Source: Ciona intestinalis
Lineage: Eukaryota; Chordata; Ascidiacea; Phlebobranchia; Cionidae
Reading direction: 5' to 3'
DNA: 64,000 nucleotides
Assembly: GCF_000224145.3 (NCBI RefSeq)
Contig: NW_004190397.2
Location: 663,196-727,195 of the forward strand
Position 1 is the stretch's first letter; each line of letters starts with the position of its first letter. Under the pieces are notes generated by a model. That model was given only the letters and a program-made list of their open reading frames with translations, did no database searches and was not told the origin of the DNA. Both the position numbers and the translations under genes were made by a program. Shown here one piece after another: positions 30,401 through 38,672 of the stretch.

Positions 30401-33400
30401 TAAACTACAGAGTAAGGTATTTTATTGAAACCTTAACCATAAAATATCCTCGCTGCATGGCAAATAAAACTTACATTTCAATAAAATCGACATTCAAATT
30501 AAGATGCTGGAAACAGAATACCTGTAAGCAGGTATGAGGTGTATGAAACAGAAAAACTCATGCTATAATTTATGTGGTTGATCTTCATTGTGCATGAAAG
30601 AAAATATAAATATCAAAAATTCATTTATTCATTACCCAGGTCTTAAGGTTGGAGAAATGGCTAGATACTGACTTACGTTACTTACGAGATGCAGACCCTG
30701 ATTATTGTACAATAAGTTTTGATATGCCAGCTGAAGCTCCACTGCCTCCTACAGAAGAATTACCTGTGTTTAAGGTGTGTAAACATCATGTATTTTTAGA
30801 ACATCATGTATTAATATAAGAAATGGTAGGTTAGGATAGGATGGATATTATTAGAAAATAATGTCCCATATTTTCTAAACATGTTTTTAACAATTAACAA
30901 CGCTCTTTTGGGAGTTGTGGGGATACGGTTATATAAGTCTGTAAATTTTCTTTGTTTACTACCAAATGGAATGATAAAAACAATGAAAATATGAACCATC
31001 TTACCCCAACCTACTAAATACTAAAGATATATATACATATATATATTTTAACCAAAATTTGGCATCATTAGACTTTTAATAACATAAAAACTATAAGAGT
31101 AATATTTATAACTAGCTAAAACAACTCATTAAAATAAATTGTAAGTCATTAAAATAATAGGGTAAAGTCAAAATGAAGAAATTTGAACTATGGAATTACA
31201 ACTATCATAAAGCATGGCCACGCCCATACAATGCATATCTTGAAGAATATTTTGTTCAAGAAGATTTTATGGAGCAAAAAGTCATGCAGTAAGCTTATTA
31301 AATTATGTTATAGTGGTTTTGTCCAAAGNNNNNNNNNNNNNNNNNNNNNNNNNNNNNNNNNNNNNNNNNNNNNNNNNNGCACAAGGTGTATGAAACGACT
31401 GTCATTTTCCGACCATGCGAGGATGAAGTAAGTTACATTCATTCATAGCTTTAAATACTGTTTTTTAATTCTATATATAATTGTTTTTTTTAACAGGTTT
31501 GTGGGTCGTTGTTTATATCGCGATGGTTTCGGACTCGGCTGCAAGTTTTTGCTTCGAAATATTGTTGAAGGGGAAGGCATTGAAATAGTATATCAACTCT
31601 ACAGCCCAGTGATGTTAAAATATGAAGTAAGTTGCATTACATATTTCAGTGCATGCTTAACTAGGACGTGCGTGTCAGTGTATGCTTAACTAGGACGTGC
31701 GTGTCAGTGTATGCATAACTGGGCCCCACAATGGTAGTAGCGACGAGTCGTGAACCCATTACCTCTAGATTAGAGATAGGTGCAATTTTTACGCTGTGCC
31801 TTGCTGTAGGACCTTATTCATATGAAAAAATCTGCTCAATCGTACTTTAAATTAATGACCACAATTTACGACTGACATTTCTAAACCTTAACGACCCCTT
31901 ATGATCCTGTTTCCACATAGTTCCTTGCTTTGTGTAAACAACAGTTAGCAGTTAAGTGTAAGGTTTATAGCTAGTACTTGCTTTGTGTAAACAACAGTAA
32001 GCAGTTAAGTGTAAGGTTTATAGCTAGTACTGTATTTACAAGTTTGCTCATATACAGTACAGTGTAAAGCTTTTGCATTAAGACTGAATTATTCATTATA
32101 GTAAACAAAGAATTTGTGCTGCTGCTATACCAGGCATAATATGTTTCCCAAAACTGATCTTGTGAGTCACTGACATAAAATTAGCATATATAAAGTAAGG
32201 TGGGTGAAGACGGGACACCTTTAGCACATAACATTCAAATATCCTGATCGTGTTTTAAACAATTAACAACGATCTATGGGAGTCGTGAGGATACGGTTTT
32301 ATAATTCTTTGAATTGTCTTTGTTTACTACAAAATGGGACGAGAAATAGAATAAAAGGGTGTCCCATTTCCCCCCACCCTACTATATAATATAAACTACA
32401 GAGTAAGGTATTTTATTGAAACCTTAACCATAAAAAATCCTCGCTGCATGGCAAATAAACTTTAATTTCAATAAAATCGACATTCAAATTAAGATGCTGG
32501 GATTCAGAGTACCTGTAAGCAGGTATGAGGTGTATAAAACTCATGCTATAACTTTTGTACTTCATTGTGCATGAAAGAAAATATAAATATCAAAAATTCA
32601 TTTATTCATTACCCAGGTCTTAAGGTTGGAGAAATGGCTAGATACTGACTTACGTTACTTACGAGATGCAGACCCTGATTATTGTACCATAAATTTTGAT
32701 ATGCCAGCTGAAGCTCCACTGCCTCCTACAGAAGAATTACCTGTGTTTAAGGTGTGTAAACATCATGTATTTTTAGATTAAAGACCAGAGGCCATTGGTT
32801 CAAGGCTTGTTGCTGCTACTTTTGTGGCCGTGTGTGTTTTTTTAAGCAAAGAATTAACTGCAATTGTTTTAACCCTGTGGTTACTGATGGCTTGTTCATT
32901 GACGCACAAAGTTACATACATGGTATCTTGTAAGCGCGGAAGGTGTATAAAACAGAACACCTGTGATATACGAAGTAACTCGTAAGCTGGCACAGCACAA
33001 GGTGTATGAAACTATATCACTTTCGTGTTATAAAAATGACTCATTACCCTGCTATGTGAGGAAAAATATCTAAAATATGTGCCAGTCAATTAGTGTGTAT
33101 AATAAATGGTAGGTTAGGATGGGATGGATATCATTAGAAAATAATGTCCCATAAACAATTAAAACGCTACTTTAGATTTGTAATGATATGGTTATATAAT
33201 TCTGTAAATATTCTTTGTTTACTACCAATTGGAATGATAAAAACAATGGAAATATGAACCATCTTACCCCAACCTACTAAATACTTAAGATATATATATA
33301 TATTTTAAACAAAATTTGGCATCATTAGACTTTTAATAACATAAAAACTATAAGAGTAATATTTATAACTAACTAAAACAACTCAATAAAATAAATTGTA

Positions 33401-33964
33401 AGTCATTAAAATAATAGGGTAAAGTCAAAATGAAGAAATTTGAACTATGGAATTACAACTATCATAAAGCATGGCCACGCCCATACAATGCATATCTTGA
33501 AGAATATTTTGTTCAAGAAGATTTTATGGAGCAAAAAGTCATGCAGTAAGCTTATTAAATTATGTTATAGTGGTTTTGTCAAAAGACTTTTGAGATATAG
33601 ATTGTTGAATGCATGTCGTCCAGATAATTTTGTGCTAACAAAAACGACTGGCACCACAAGTCAGTTAACAGCAATTGCTCCAATCTAGTGGTCACTAATA
33701 GGTTGTCCAAATTGTCAGCTAAACTTAAAAAAAATCAACTGTGTGAAACAGAAAACTGATGTTATAACTACTGTTGTTGCCTAGTCATGTGAGGAATAAA
33801 TAAGATTCATTCATCCATTTTATAACAGAGAGAAAAGGGGCCATGGACATTTGCAGTATGATATATGTAAACATTATGACACGAGGCAAATGAAAGAAGA
33901 AATAATGAAAGAAATGAAATTGAACCAAAAACGAATCGAAGCTGTTGATAAAAAGATATCATGA
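27483..33964 (+). CDS. MRPL19: Mitochondrial ribosomal protein bL19m; exons 4-6 present twice
   Basis: Seven exons are needed: 27483-27540, 28193-28308, 28928-29130, exon 4 (29560-29689 or 31497-31626), exon 5 (30640-30774 or 32617-32751), exon 6 (31161-31288 or 33418-33545), and 33829-33964. With one set of exons 4-6 the product is 301 residues (human MRPL19 292). It is a protein of the large mitoribosomal subunit. Evidence: a basic, Ser/Thr-rich N-terminal presequence (MSIRILTPAVRC; RRNVLKRFSSSF), IPEFYPGSILAVTVYD, FVGRCLYRDGFGLGCKF LLRNIVEGEGIEI in two parts, the LEKWLDTDLRYLRDADPDY block and the family C-terminus (HLQYDICKHYDTRQMK). The second set of exons differs by one residue in exon 5 (TISFD versus TINFD). 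The duplicate set is probably the other haplotype, not tandem exons. Poly(A) signal at 33990. Confidence 0.92.
27563..27768 (+). mobile_element. TAGTAGGGTGGGG MITE, copy 9
   Basis: Begins 22 bases after the MRPL19 exon 1 donor. Left repeat TAGTAGGGTGGGGTAAGATG; right repeat worn (TCCCGTTTTCCCCATCCTAC), with a local repeat CTAAAGCCTAAAGG. Confidence 0.85.
27920..28110 (+). mobile_element. tRNA-headed SINE, partial
   Basis: Sense middle part in MRPL19 intron 1: GGGCAAGACACTTAACATTA, TCACTAATGGGTTGTCCAAA, then CCCACAAAC and GGTAAGCGGGCACGGCGAGT. Confidence 0.7.
28381..28581 (+). mobile_element. TAGTAGGGTGGGG MITE, copy 10
   Basis: Complete, TA-flanked copy (TATAGTAGGGTGGGGCAGAT ... CCCACCCTACTATATA) in MRPL19 intron 2. 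Confidence 0.88.
28635..28920 (+). mobile_element. Decayed SINE whose tail meets the exon 3 acceptor
   Basis: Worn full-length sense copy: TGGTGCCTAGGGTAAAGCAA head, GTTCAAGGCTCGAAGCTGCT, GGTGTATGAAACAGAACATC, tail GTGACATTCATTATTATTCA followed at once by TCTCCAG, the MRPL19 exon 3 acceptor. Confidence 0.65.
29405..29510 (+). mobile_element. SINE 3' half before MRPL19 exon 4
   Basis: CATACTTGGTAACTCGTAAG to GAGGATGAAGTAAGTTACAT plus ATTCATTCAT; acceptor of exon 4 about 50 bases on. The haplotype-like second block begins inside this element. Confidence 0.7.
30203..30396 (-). mobile_element. TAGTAGGGTGGGG MITE, copy 11
   Basis: Reversed copy (AAAGTAGGGTGGGGAAAGGC ... CCCCCACCCTACTATATA) in block A; its partner in block B is copy 13. 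Confidence 0.85.
30825..31017 (-). mobile_element. Old, diverged TAGTAGGGTGGGG MITE, copy 12
   Basis: Recognisable by ends GGTAGGTTAGGATAGGATGG and CCATCTTACCCCAACCTACT with the usual centre (CAATTAACAACG, TTTGTTTACTACCAAATGG). More worn than other copies, so an older insertion. Partner at 33110-33285. Confidence 0.75.
31329..31378. other. Assembly gap (50 N) between the duplicated blocks
   Basis: Separates copy A and copy B exactly at their junction, as expected when two alleles of one locus are placed in series. Confidence 0.95.
32193..32387 (-). mobile_element. TAGTAGGGTGGGG MITE, copy 13
   Basis: Block B partner of copy 11 (AAAGTAAGGTGGGTGAAGAC ... CCCCACCCTACTATATA). Confidence 0.85.
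32774..33075 (+). mobile_element. tRNA-headed SINE present only in block B
   Basis: Head ACCAGAGGCCATTGGTTCAAGG, then GTTTTAACCCTGTGGTTACT, GTTACATACATGGTATCTTG, two copies of the GGTGTATAAAAC module and a worn tail. Block A has only about 46 bases between exon 5 and the old MITE, against about 350 here. Confidence 0.75.
33110..33285 (-). mobile_element. Old, diverged TAGTAGGGTGGGG MITE, copy 14
   Basis: Block B partner of copy 12, shortened in the middle. Confidence 0.7.
33650..33820 (+). mobile_element. SINE fragment ending at the MRPL19 exon 7 acceptor
   Basis: CAGCAATTGCTCCAATCTAG, TGGTCACTAATAGGTTGTCC, then CTAGTCATGTGAGGAATAAA and TTCATTCATCCATTTTATAA, followed by CAG, the exon 7 acceptor. 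Confidence 0.7.
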
Positions 33965-33989
33965 TTTAAATTTTGAAAATCTTTTTTTT

Positions 33990-33995
33990 AATAAA
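33990..33995 (+). terminator. Poly(A) signal AATAAA of MRPL19
   Basis: 26 bases after the stop codon; very short 3' UTR. Confidence 0.7.
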
Positions 33996-34114
33996 ACAAT
34001 TACCAAAAACGTTTGCTGCTGTTGTCTATTATTTGCCCACTTGTATTTGGCGCAATAGTTTAGTGGTTATACTGGTTAAGTCTTGCAAGATTTGGGGTTT
34101 ATTGCTTGATGAAC

Positions 34115-34272
34115 AACAATAACTTTATTTTTCTCTCCGATTACGGTAACGAAAATTTTGAAATATTTTAAACGAAAAAACAGGATGTAGCGACAAAACA
34201 GTTTTGTTAAAACACGCTTACAGTTAAAACATATTTACATTTAGTTGAAAGAAAATAAGCGTGATCGCTACA
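34115..34272 (-). mobile_element. Second SINE-like family, full copy
   Basis: On its own strand it runs from GGTGTAGCGATCACGCTTAT through TGTAAATATGTTTTAACTGT and TCGCTACATCCTG to ACCGTAATCGGAGAGAAAAA and TAAAGTTATT. The 3' end, not a tRNA head, is the most conserved part. Confidence 0.6.
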
Positions 34273-34685
34273 CCTTATCTGTTTTATCCAATATGCAATG
34301 TATTTTAAGTTACAGGGCATCCTTGTGATAACAACTGGAGTTGCCTTGAAGCTTGACAATATAAAAGTTACTCTTTATGCGGTTTGCTAAGGCCTTATAT
34401 TCATTTTATAAACTTTTTATTAATCTAAATACTTTTTATGATTTTTTTATAGCACAAGTTAACATACTGGTGCCTTTGCATTTGGATCCTCTAACTGTTT
34501 GTGACACACACAAATTGTTTTGTGGAATGTTCACAACATAAAATACATTGCCAAGCTTTAGTAAGTTAAATTTTCCATACTATGTATGCTTAATGACACA
34601 CCAGTTCCTACATCACCCAGTTTAAGAAGCCTTGTTCTAACAACCGACATTTTAAAACATTACACCCCACTTCAAACAAATTTAT

Positions 34686-34691
34686 TTTATT
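34686..34691 (-). terminator. Poly(A) signal AATAAA of MRPS15
   Basis: Minus-strand AATAAA about 313 bases after the MRPS15 stop; a second overlaps at 34686-34681. Confidence 0.5.
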
Positions 34692-34781
34692 CACATTAAT
34701 TTGTAAACAGAAGACAGGATTTTTATACCCAGCGCATTGTTAAAAATAGCCACATATTTCTAGTTTTATAAAAAAAAACAA

Positions 34782-34962
34782 TATAGAGGGGTGGGGAAGA
34801 CGGGACACCTTAATATCCAGATTCTATTTTAAACAATTAACGAGGGTCTTTAGGGGTCGTGATGATACGGTTTTATAATTCTTTGAATGTTCTATGTTTA
34901 CTACCAAATGGGACGAGAAAATGGATTGAAATGGTGTCCCATCTTCCCCACCCTACTGTATA
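34782..34962 (-). mobile_element. TAGTAGGGTGGGG MITE, copy 15
   Basis: Reversed copy (TATAGAGGGGTGGGGAAGAC ... CTTCCCCACCCTACTGTA) ending about 40 bases after the MRPS15 stop. Confidence 0.85.
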
Positions 34963-35003
34963 TTGAGTTTAAAGTCATATCACGCTGTTGCAACTTTGTC
35001 TTT

Positions 35004-37272
35004 TCATTTATCAACTGTTCTTTGTTCTTTAAGATGTTGCTTCAATTCAGAGAGTTGTCTTTTCCGTTCCTCTTCCTCAAATTTGACTCTCCTGCTCTCG
35101 GCGAATGCTCTGATCCTCATGTCCGTCACTTTATCAATGAGCTCAGATCTGATCCTTGTCTCCAGTGGAGGCAGTTTATGTCTTGAAGAGAAATAAATAT
35201 ATTAGACATATAGGCACCAAAACCTAAAAAAAATGTGAAAATTATCCCCCTTTTTAAACTTACTTAATTTTAAATAATTTCAAAACTTTAGTGTACGTTT
35301 CAAATCGATATAAATGGAGGAAATCAAGAAGGTCATTTCTTCTTTCAACCATCTTTTTCACAGCTCCAGGTAGTTTTTTGTCCTAAATAAAAGATTGCAG
35401 AAAAATTAAAAATATTCTGTAAAAAATGGGGCCCTACACTTATAGAATAGTATCTACTAATACAAATTAATTTAAACTTTAAAAATATATATTAAAAAAT
35501 TATAACTTTAAAAAAATATATAATATATATATATATTTAAAAATTAGGTACAATTTATGAAAAACAGGTTAAACCAATTATTTATTTTAGTGTAAATTAA
35601 ATCATTGAAAAAAAAATAGGATTGTACAATTACCTGTCTAAATATTCGGGCATAATGCTCTTGAACGGTTCGTATGTGCACTGTCAGTTGTGCAACTGTT
35701 AAAAAGTATTTATTAAAATATTTAAACTAAAATAAACAGACCTGACCAGTACGAAACATTGGTTTATAATAAAATATACGTAAAAATTATTATGCCAGAA
35801 AATTTGTTTTAAAAAAATATCATTCGTTAAAATCATGCTATGGATAAAAAACAATTAAGGAAAAGAATTAATTAAGAAGTACGGTTTGTAAGGTATAACA
35901 GTACCGCCTTTTATATTGAAAAAGTGTTGTACTTGTGTTTAACAATAAGTGTGTTATATTTATAACGACTGTCGTTCTTCCGTTACTACCGGCTTTTGTA
36001 AGTTTTACTGATTTTCAATTTCGTTACAAAAGAGACAAAAGTCGTTTACTCATTCATACTGCGCACCCTAAGCCAGGTTTCCGAAATTTTTTGTACGCTA
36101 ATTTACTGAGTATATACGAACACTAAAATAATACCTTGCATTTCTGGTGAATCAAAATCATTAGGATGTCTTTGCAGATGTTTCCCATATTCTAATACTT
36201 TTGCTTTTTCCAAGTCCTTTTGATTTCCAAATTCAAGGGATAATACTTTTAACACTCGTGCATCCGTGCTTTTACCAGATTTTTCAGATCTAGTTTAATA
36301 TTTCGTTAATTTATTCAATAATTGTATTAATACTGTTGCAGTTTAGGGTTTAGCTTGTAAATTGGTTGAAGAATTAACCTTTAGTTTAATATCAGTAATT
36401 TATTTGATGTATTTATCGGCTACCCCAATTTATATGATGTAACAGACAACAGTGTCACCATAAATCAGTGGTTTTACGTTTTAGCCTCTAAACCAGAGGT
36501 TACTAAGTTTAAGGCTTGATAATGCTACTTTTGTTGGCATGTGTCTCATTTGGCAGGACAATTACCAGTAATTGTTCCAACCCAGTGGTTAAAAAAGGTT
36601 TAATTAAATGTGATTTATTTAATTTTGACATTGTATCGTTTGTAGGGTGTAACGGTCACGCCTTTTATCCAAAACATTATTTCTTTCTTTTTTATCAACA
36701 AGCGTGTTTTAACAACTGTTGTTTTACCGTTACTACCCGTCTTTTCTACCGTTACTACCCGTCTTTTTGTCAACTCTCTTGTTCTTCGTTATCGTGACCG
36801 AAGAGACGAAATAAATTTCATTCATTCATTCATTCAGGTTGTTCAAATTATCATCACCACAGAACAGAACAATCACCCACAAAGGTACAAACATATGTGG
36901 TAACTTAGTTTTTCATTTATTGTTTAACTTTAAAAGAAATTCATTTTAAGAACTGTCCAGCTGTAATAACTTTTTTTTCCAAATTTACCCAAAAAATTTT
37001 AAATAAATTTCACACAAATTTTAGCACTTACTTTTCTAACAATGACATGCCTTTCAGCTCAACTCGTAGTTCCATAAAATTCAAAATAAATTCTACACGA
37101 ATTTTAGCACTTACTCTTCTAGTAATGGCATGCCTTTCAGCTCAACTCGTGGTTGTTTCTTATCCAAGGCATCAAACTGACTCCATTCCAGTCTCTCTGG
37201 AGGCACGGGCATCGGTTTATGGCCGCCGCGCATTCTTCCTCTTTTTCGAGAACTTTTCATTCGAATTTGCAT
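35004..37272 (-). CDS. MRPS15: Mitochondrial ribosomal protein uS15m (five exons)
   Basis: Exons 37272-37115, 36289-36135, 35695-35634, 35382-35264 and 35181-35004 join in frame to 223 residues (human MRPS15 257). It is a small-subunit mitoribosomal protein that binds rRNA. Evidence: LKVLSLEFGNQKDLEKAK (human LLSLEMANKKEM), the uS15 helices VAQLTVHIRTVQEHYARIF and KKMVERRNDLLDFLHLYRFE, then IKHKLPPLETR (human IEYTFPPLYYR), and a long charged C-terminal helix (EEEERKRQLSELKQHLKEQ). The acceptor of exon 2 has a weak pyrimidine tract. Start ATG 37272 is the first available; the N-terminus (MQIRMKSSRKRGRMRGG) is strongly basic. The end of exon 1 with its donor is repeated in the intron at 37020-37085. 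It is convergent with MRPL19. Confidence 0.9.
36480..36640 (+). mobile_element. SINE fragment
   Basis: Antisense to MRPS15 in its first intron: CTAAACCAGAGGTTACTAAG, TTTAAGGCTTGATAATGCTA, GTAATTGTTCCAACCCAGTG. It is split by the second SINE-like element that follows; its remainder (ATTATC, ATCACCCACAAAGGTACAAA) resumes at about 36837. Confidence 0.6.
36645..36836 (+). mobile_element. Second SINE-like family, full copy nested in a SINE
   Basis: Head GGGTGTAACGGTCACGCC, tail GACGAAATAAATTTCATTCA, with an internal 20-base duplication (TACCGTTACTACCCGTCTTT). It separates the two parts of a tRNA-headed SINE, so it inserted later. Confidence 0.65.
37012..37180 (-). repeat. Tandem duplication of the MRPS15 exon 1 end and donor
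   Basis: The stretch reading (minus strand) CGAGTTGAGCTGAAAGGCAT ... GAAAGTAAGTGCTAAAAT appears twice, about 85 bases apart: the true exon end (donor at 37114) and a copy inside the intron (donor-like GTAAGTGC near 37030). The copy keeps the GTAAGT donor. Confidence 0.85.
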
Positions 37273-37324
37273 CACGTGACAACTTGGTTGAACACAATCT
37301 TGTAAAAAAGGAAAAAATGAATGA

Positions 37325-37600
37325 ATAAAGTTGCTTTATCATCGCGTAGTAGAAAAACGCATGTGGTTTTAAAAGAATGTTTTGTTTTATACACCTCGTG
37401 CCAGCTGATGGGTTACCATGTATGTAACTTTATGGACTGTTTTTTTTTGTATGGCTAACAATTTAGACAACCCATTAGTTACCACTGGTTTAAAGCAATT
37501 AGGATCAATTTTCTTGCCCTACCACACTTACACCCACAATTAATGGTACCTGTGATCTGTACCCTCTGGGTAGGAGGCAGGTCTAACCAGTGCCTGGACG
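37325..37600 (-). mobile_element. tRNA-headed SINE, antisense
   Basis: ATAAAGTTGCTTTATCATCG tail, TACACCTCGTGCCAGCTGAT, GTTACCATGTATGTAACTTT, ATTAGTTACCACTGG, and a worn core and head. Confidence 0.7.
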
Positions 37601-37624
37601 CTGGACATTATTTTTACTATTAAG

Positions 37625-37850
37625 TGCCATGGCACAGTTAAAAGATTTATAGAGCATCTGACTTTTAACTAGATAACACTGGGTTCAAGGCTTGATGCTG
37701 CTACCCTGAGACAAGTATGCAGACACTTAACGGTCATTACTTCAACCTAGTCGTCAATAATTGGTTATCCAAATTGTCATCCATAAAACACTCGTGTTAT
37801 TACCTTGCCCCGCCACGCAAGAATAAATAAGTGAAAATCATTTTATTTAT
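37625..37850 (+). mobile_element. tRNA-headed SINE, sense
   Basis: GCCATGGCACAGTTAAAAGA head, GGGTTCAAGGCTTGATGCTG, CAGACACTTAACGGTCATTA, GCCACGCAAGAATAAATAAG tail. Together with 37325-37600 it makes a head-to-head pair. Confidence 0.7.
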
Positions 37851-38660
37851 TTAGTACGCCTATACACGGTGTTTAGCAATAAATGATTATACTAACTCAC
37901 CCTTAATGCGCATATTCTGCATTGTGGATATCAAAAACCGTTGTAACTTGATCATATTTATCTCAAGTTTTAACTAAACGATACAAATCCACATCAGAGT
38001 GTAGAATCCATATTGTATATAAATGCCATGTGAATATTTTTAAAAACTTTTTCGTTTTCTCTCTCGTTTTTTAAATGAGAGTATGGAAGAAAAAGGGTAA
38101 GTTTATAGAAAAACGGAGTATGGAAAACTGTATTGAAGAACACACCAACATACATCCAACTTCAAATTCAGTTGTAAACGTTTAAAATTGAAAAATAAAT
38201 TACAATTTTTACATACTTTCTAGGTTTGTACACAAATATATAATACCAAAAGCGCGTAAGTTTAAAAGCATTTTTTATCTTAGTTGTACAATAGGGTATT
38301 CCCCATTTGAAAAACGTTTTTCATTAAACAGCGTGAAAGTTTTAAGTAGTACCAACATTTTGCAATGTCAGCAGTTCGTAGTAAACTATATGTCGGTCTA
38401 AGGCGTGGCTACATTGTGGTTTTACGCTATGACTTTAGGCTTTTTGGAGATTTATTCGTGTATATATAGTTTAAAAATGCGGTTATAAAACTATGCAAAT
38501 AACTTTTGTTTTGTAACTGTTTAAAGTAAAGCTATTAGATGTATCAGTTTAAACATGTTTGCAATAACATAACACATTGATTTTTAAAGAAAACATTCAT
38601 GTGAAAAATATTTGAATCAGAATCGTGAGATGTGCATTTTATTCAAATAAACCTTCACAA

Positions 38661-38672
38661 GTTTTTTAGGAA
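38661..38672 (+). promoter_or_regulatory. Candidate spliced-leader acceptor at the ELAC1 start
   Basis: GTTTTTTAG ends 3 bases before the ELAC1 ATG, too close for an ordinary leader exon. No 5' exon is recognised, so a trans-spliced leader is plausible. Confidence 0.5.

Larger units (their letters stand above)
29442..31328 (+). repeat. Duplicated block, copy A (MRPL19 exons 4-6)
   Basis: Starts GCACAAGGTGTATGAAACGA, and ends where the 50-N gap begins. It is nearly identical to 31379-33585, with scattered substitutions and several indels. It lacks the SINE and the 56-base tandem duplication of copy B. Confidence 0.95.
31379..33585 (+). repeat. Duplicated block, copy B (MRPL19 exons 4-6)
   Basis: Repeats 29442-31328 with the same gene structure. 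Differences: a tandem duplication of about 56 bases near 31920-32035 (TAGCTAGTACTTGCTTTGTG), about 305 extra bases containing a SINE after exon 5, and a shortened old MITE. Confidence 0.95.
33996..35003. other. Convergent spacer, MRPL19 (+) and MRPS15 (-)
   Basis: Holds a minus-strand copy of the second SINE-like family (34115-34272, ending ATCGCTACACC), a minus-strand AATAAA at 34691-34686 for MRPS15 and MITE copy 15, which therefore lies in the MRPS15 3' UTR. A SINE head remnant is at 34050-34095. Confidence 0.6.
37273..38672. other. Spacer between MRPS15 (-) and ELAC1 (+)
   Basis: Head-to-head interval with two opposed SINEs (37325-37600 and 37625-37850), then AT-rich DNA. Just before ELAC1 are AATAAA (38646-38651) and a 3' splice site (GTTTTTTAG, ending 38669). 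Confidence 0.55.

Noticed and set aside
31501-31689. Second MRPL19-like gene
   Set aside because: Only exons 4-6 are repeated and the block meets a 50-N gap, so unmerged haplotypes are a better reading than a paralog.
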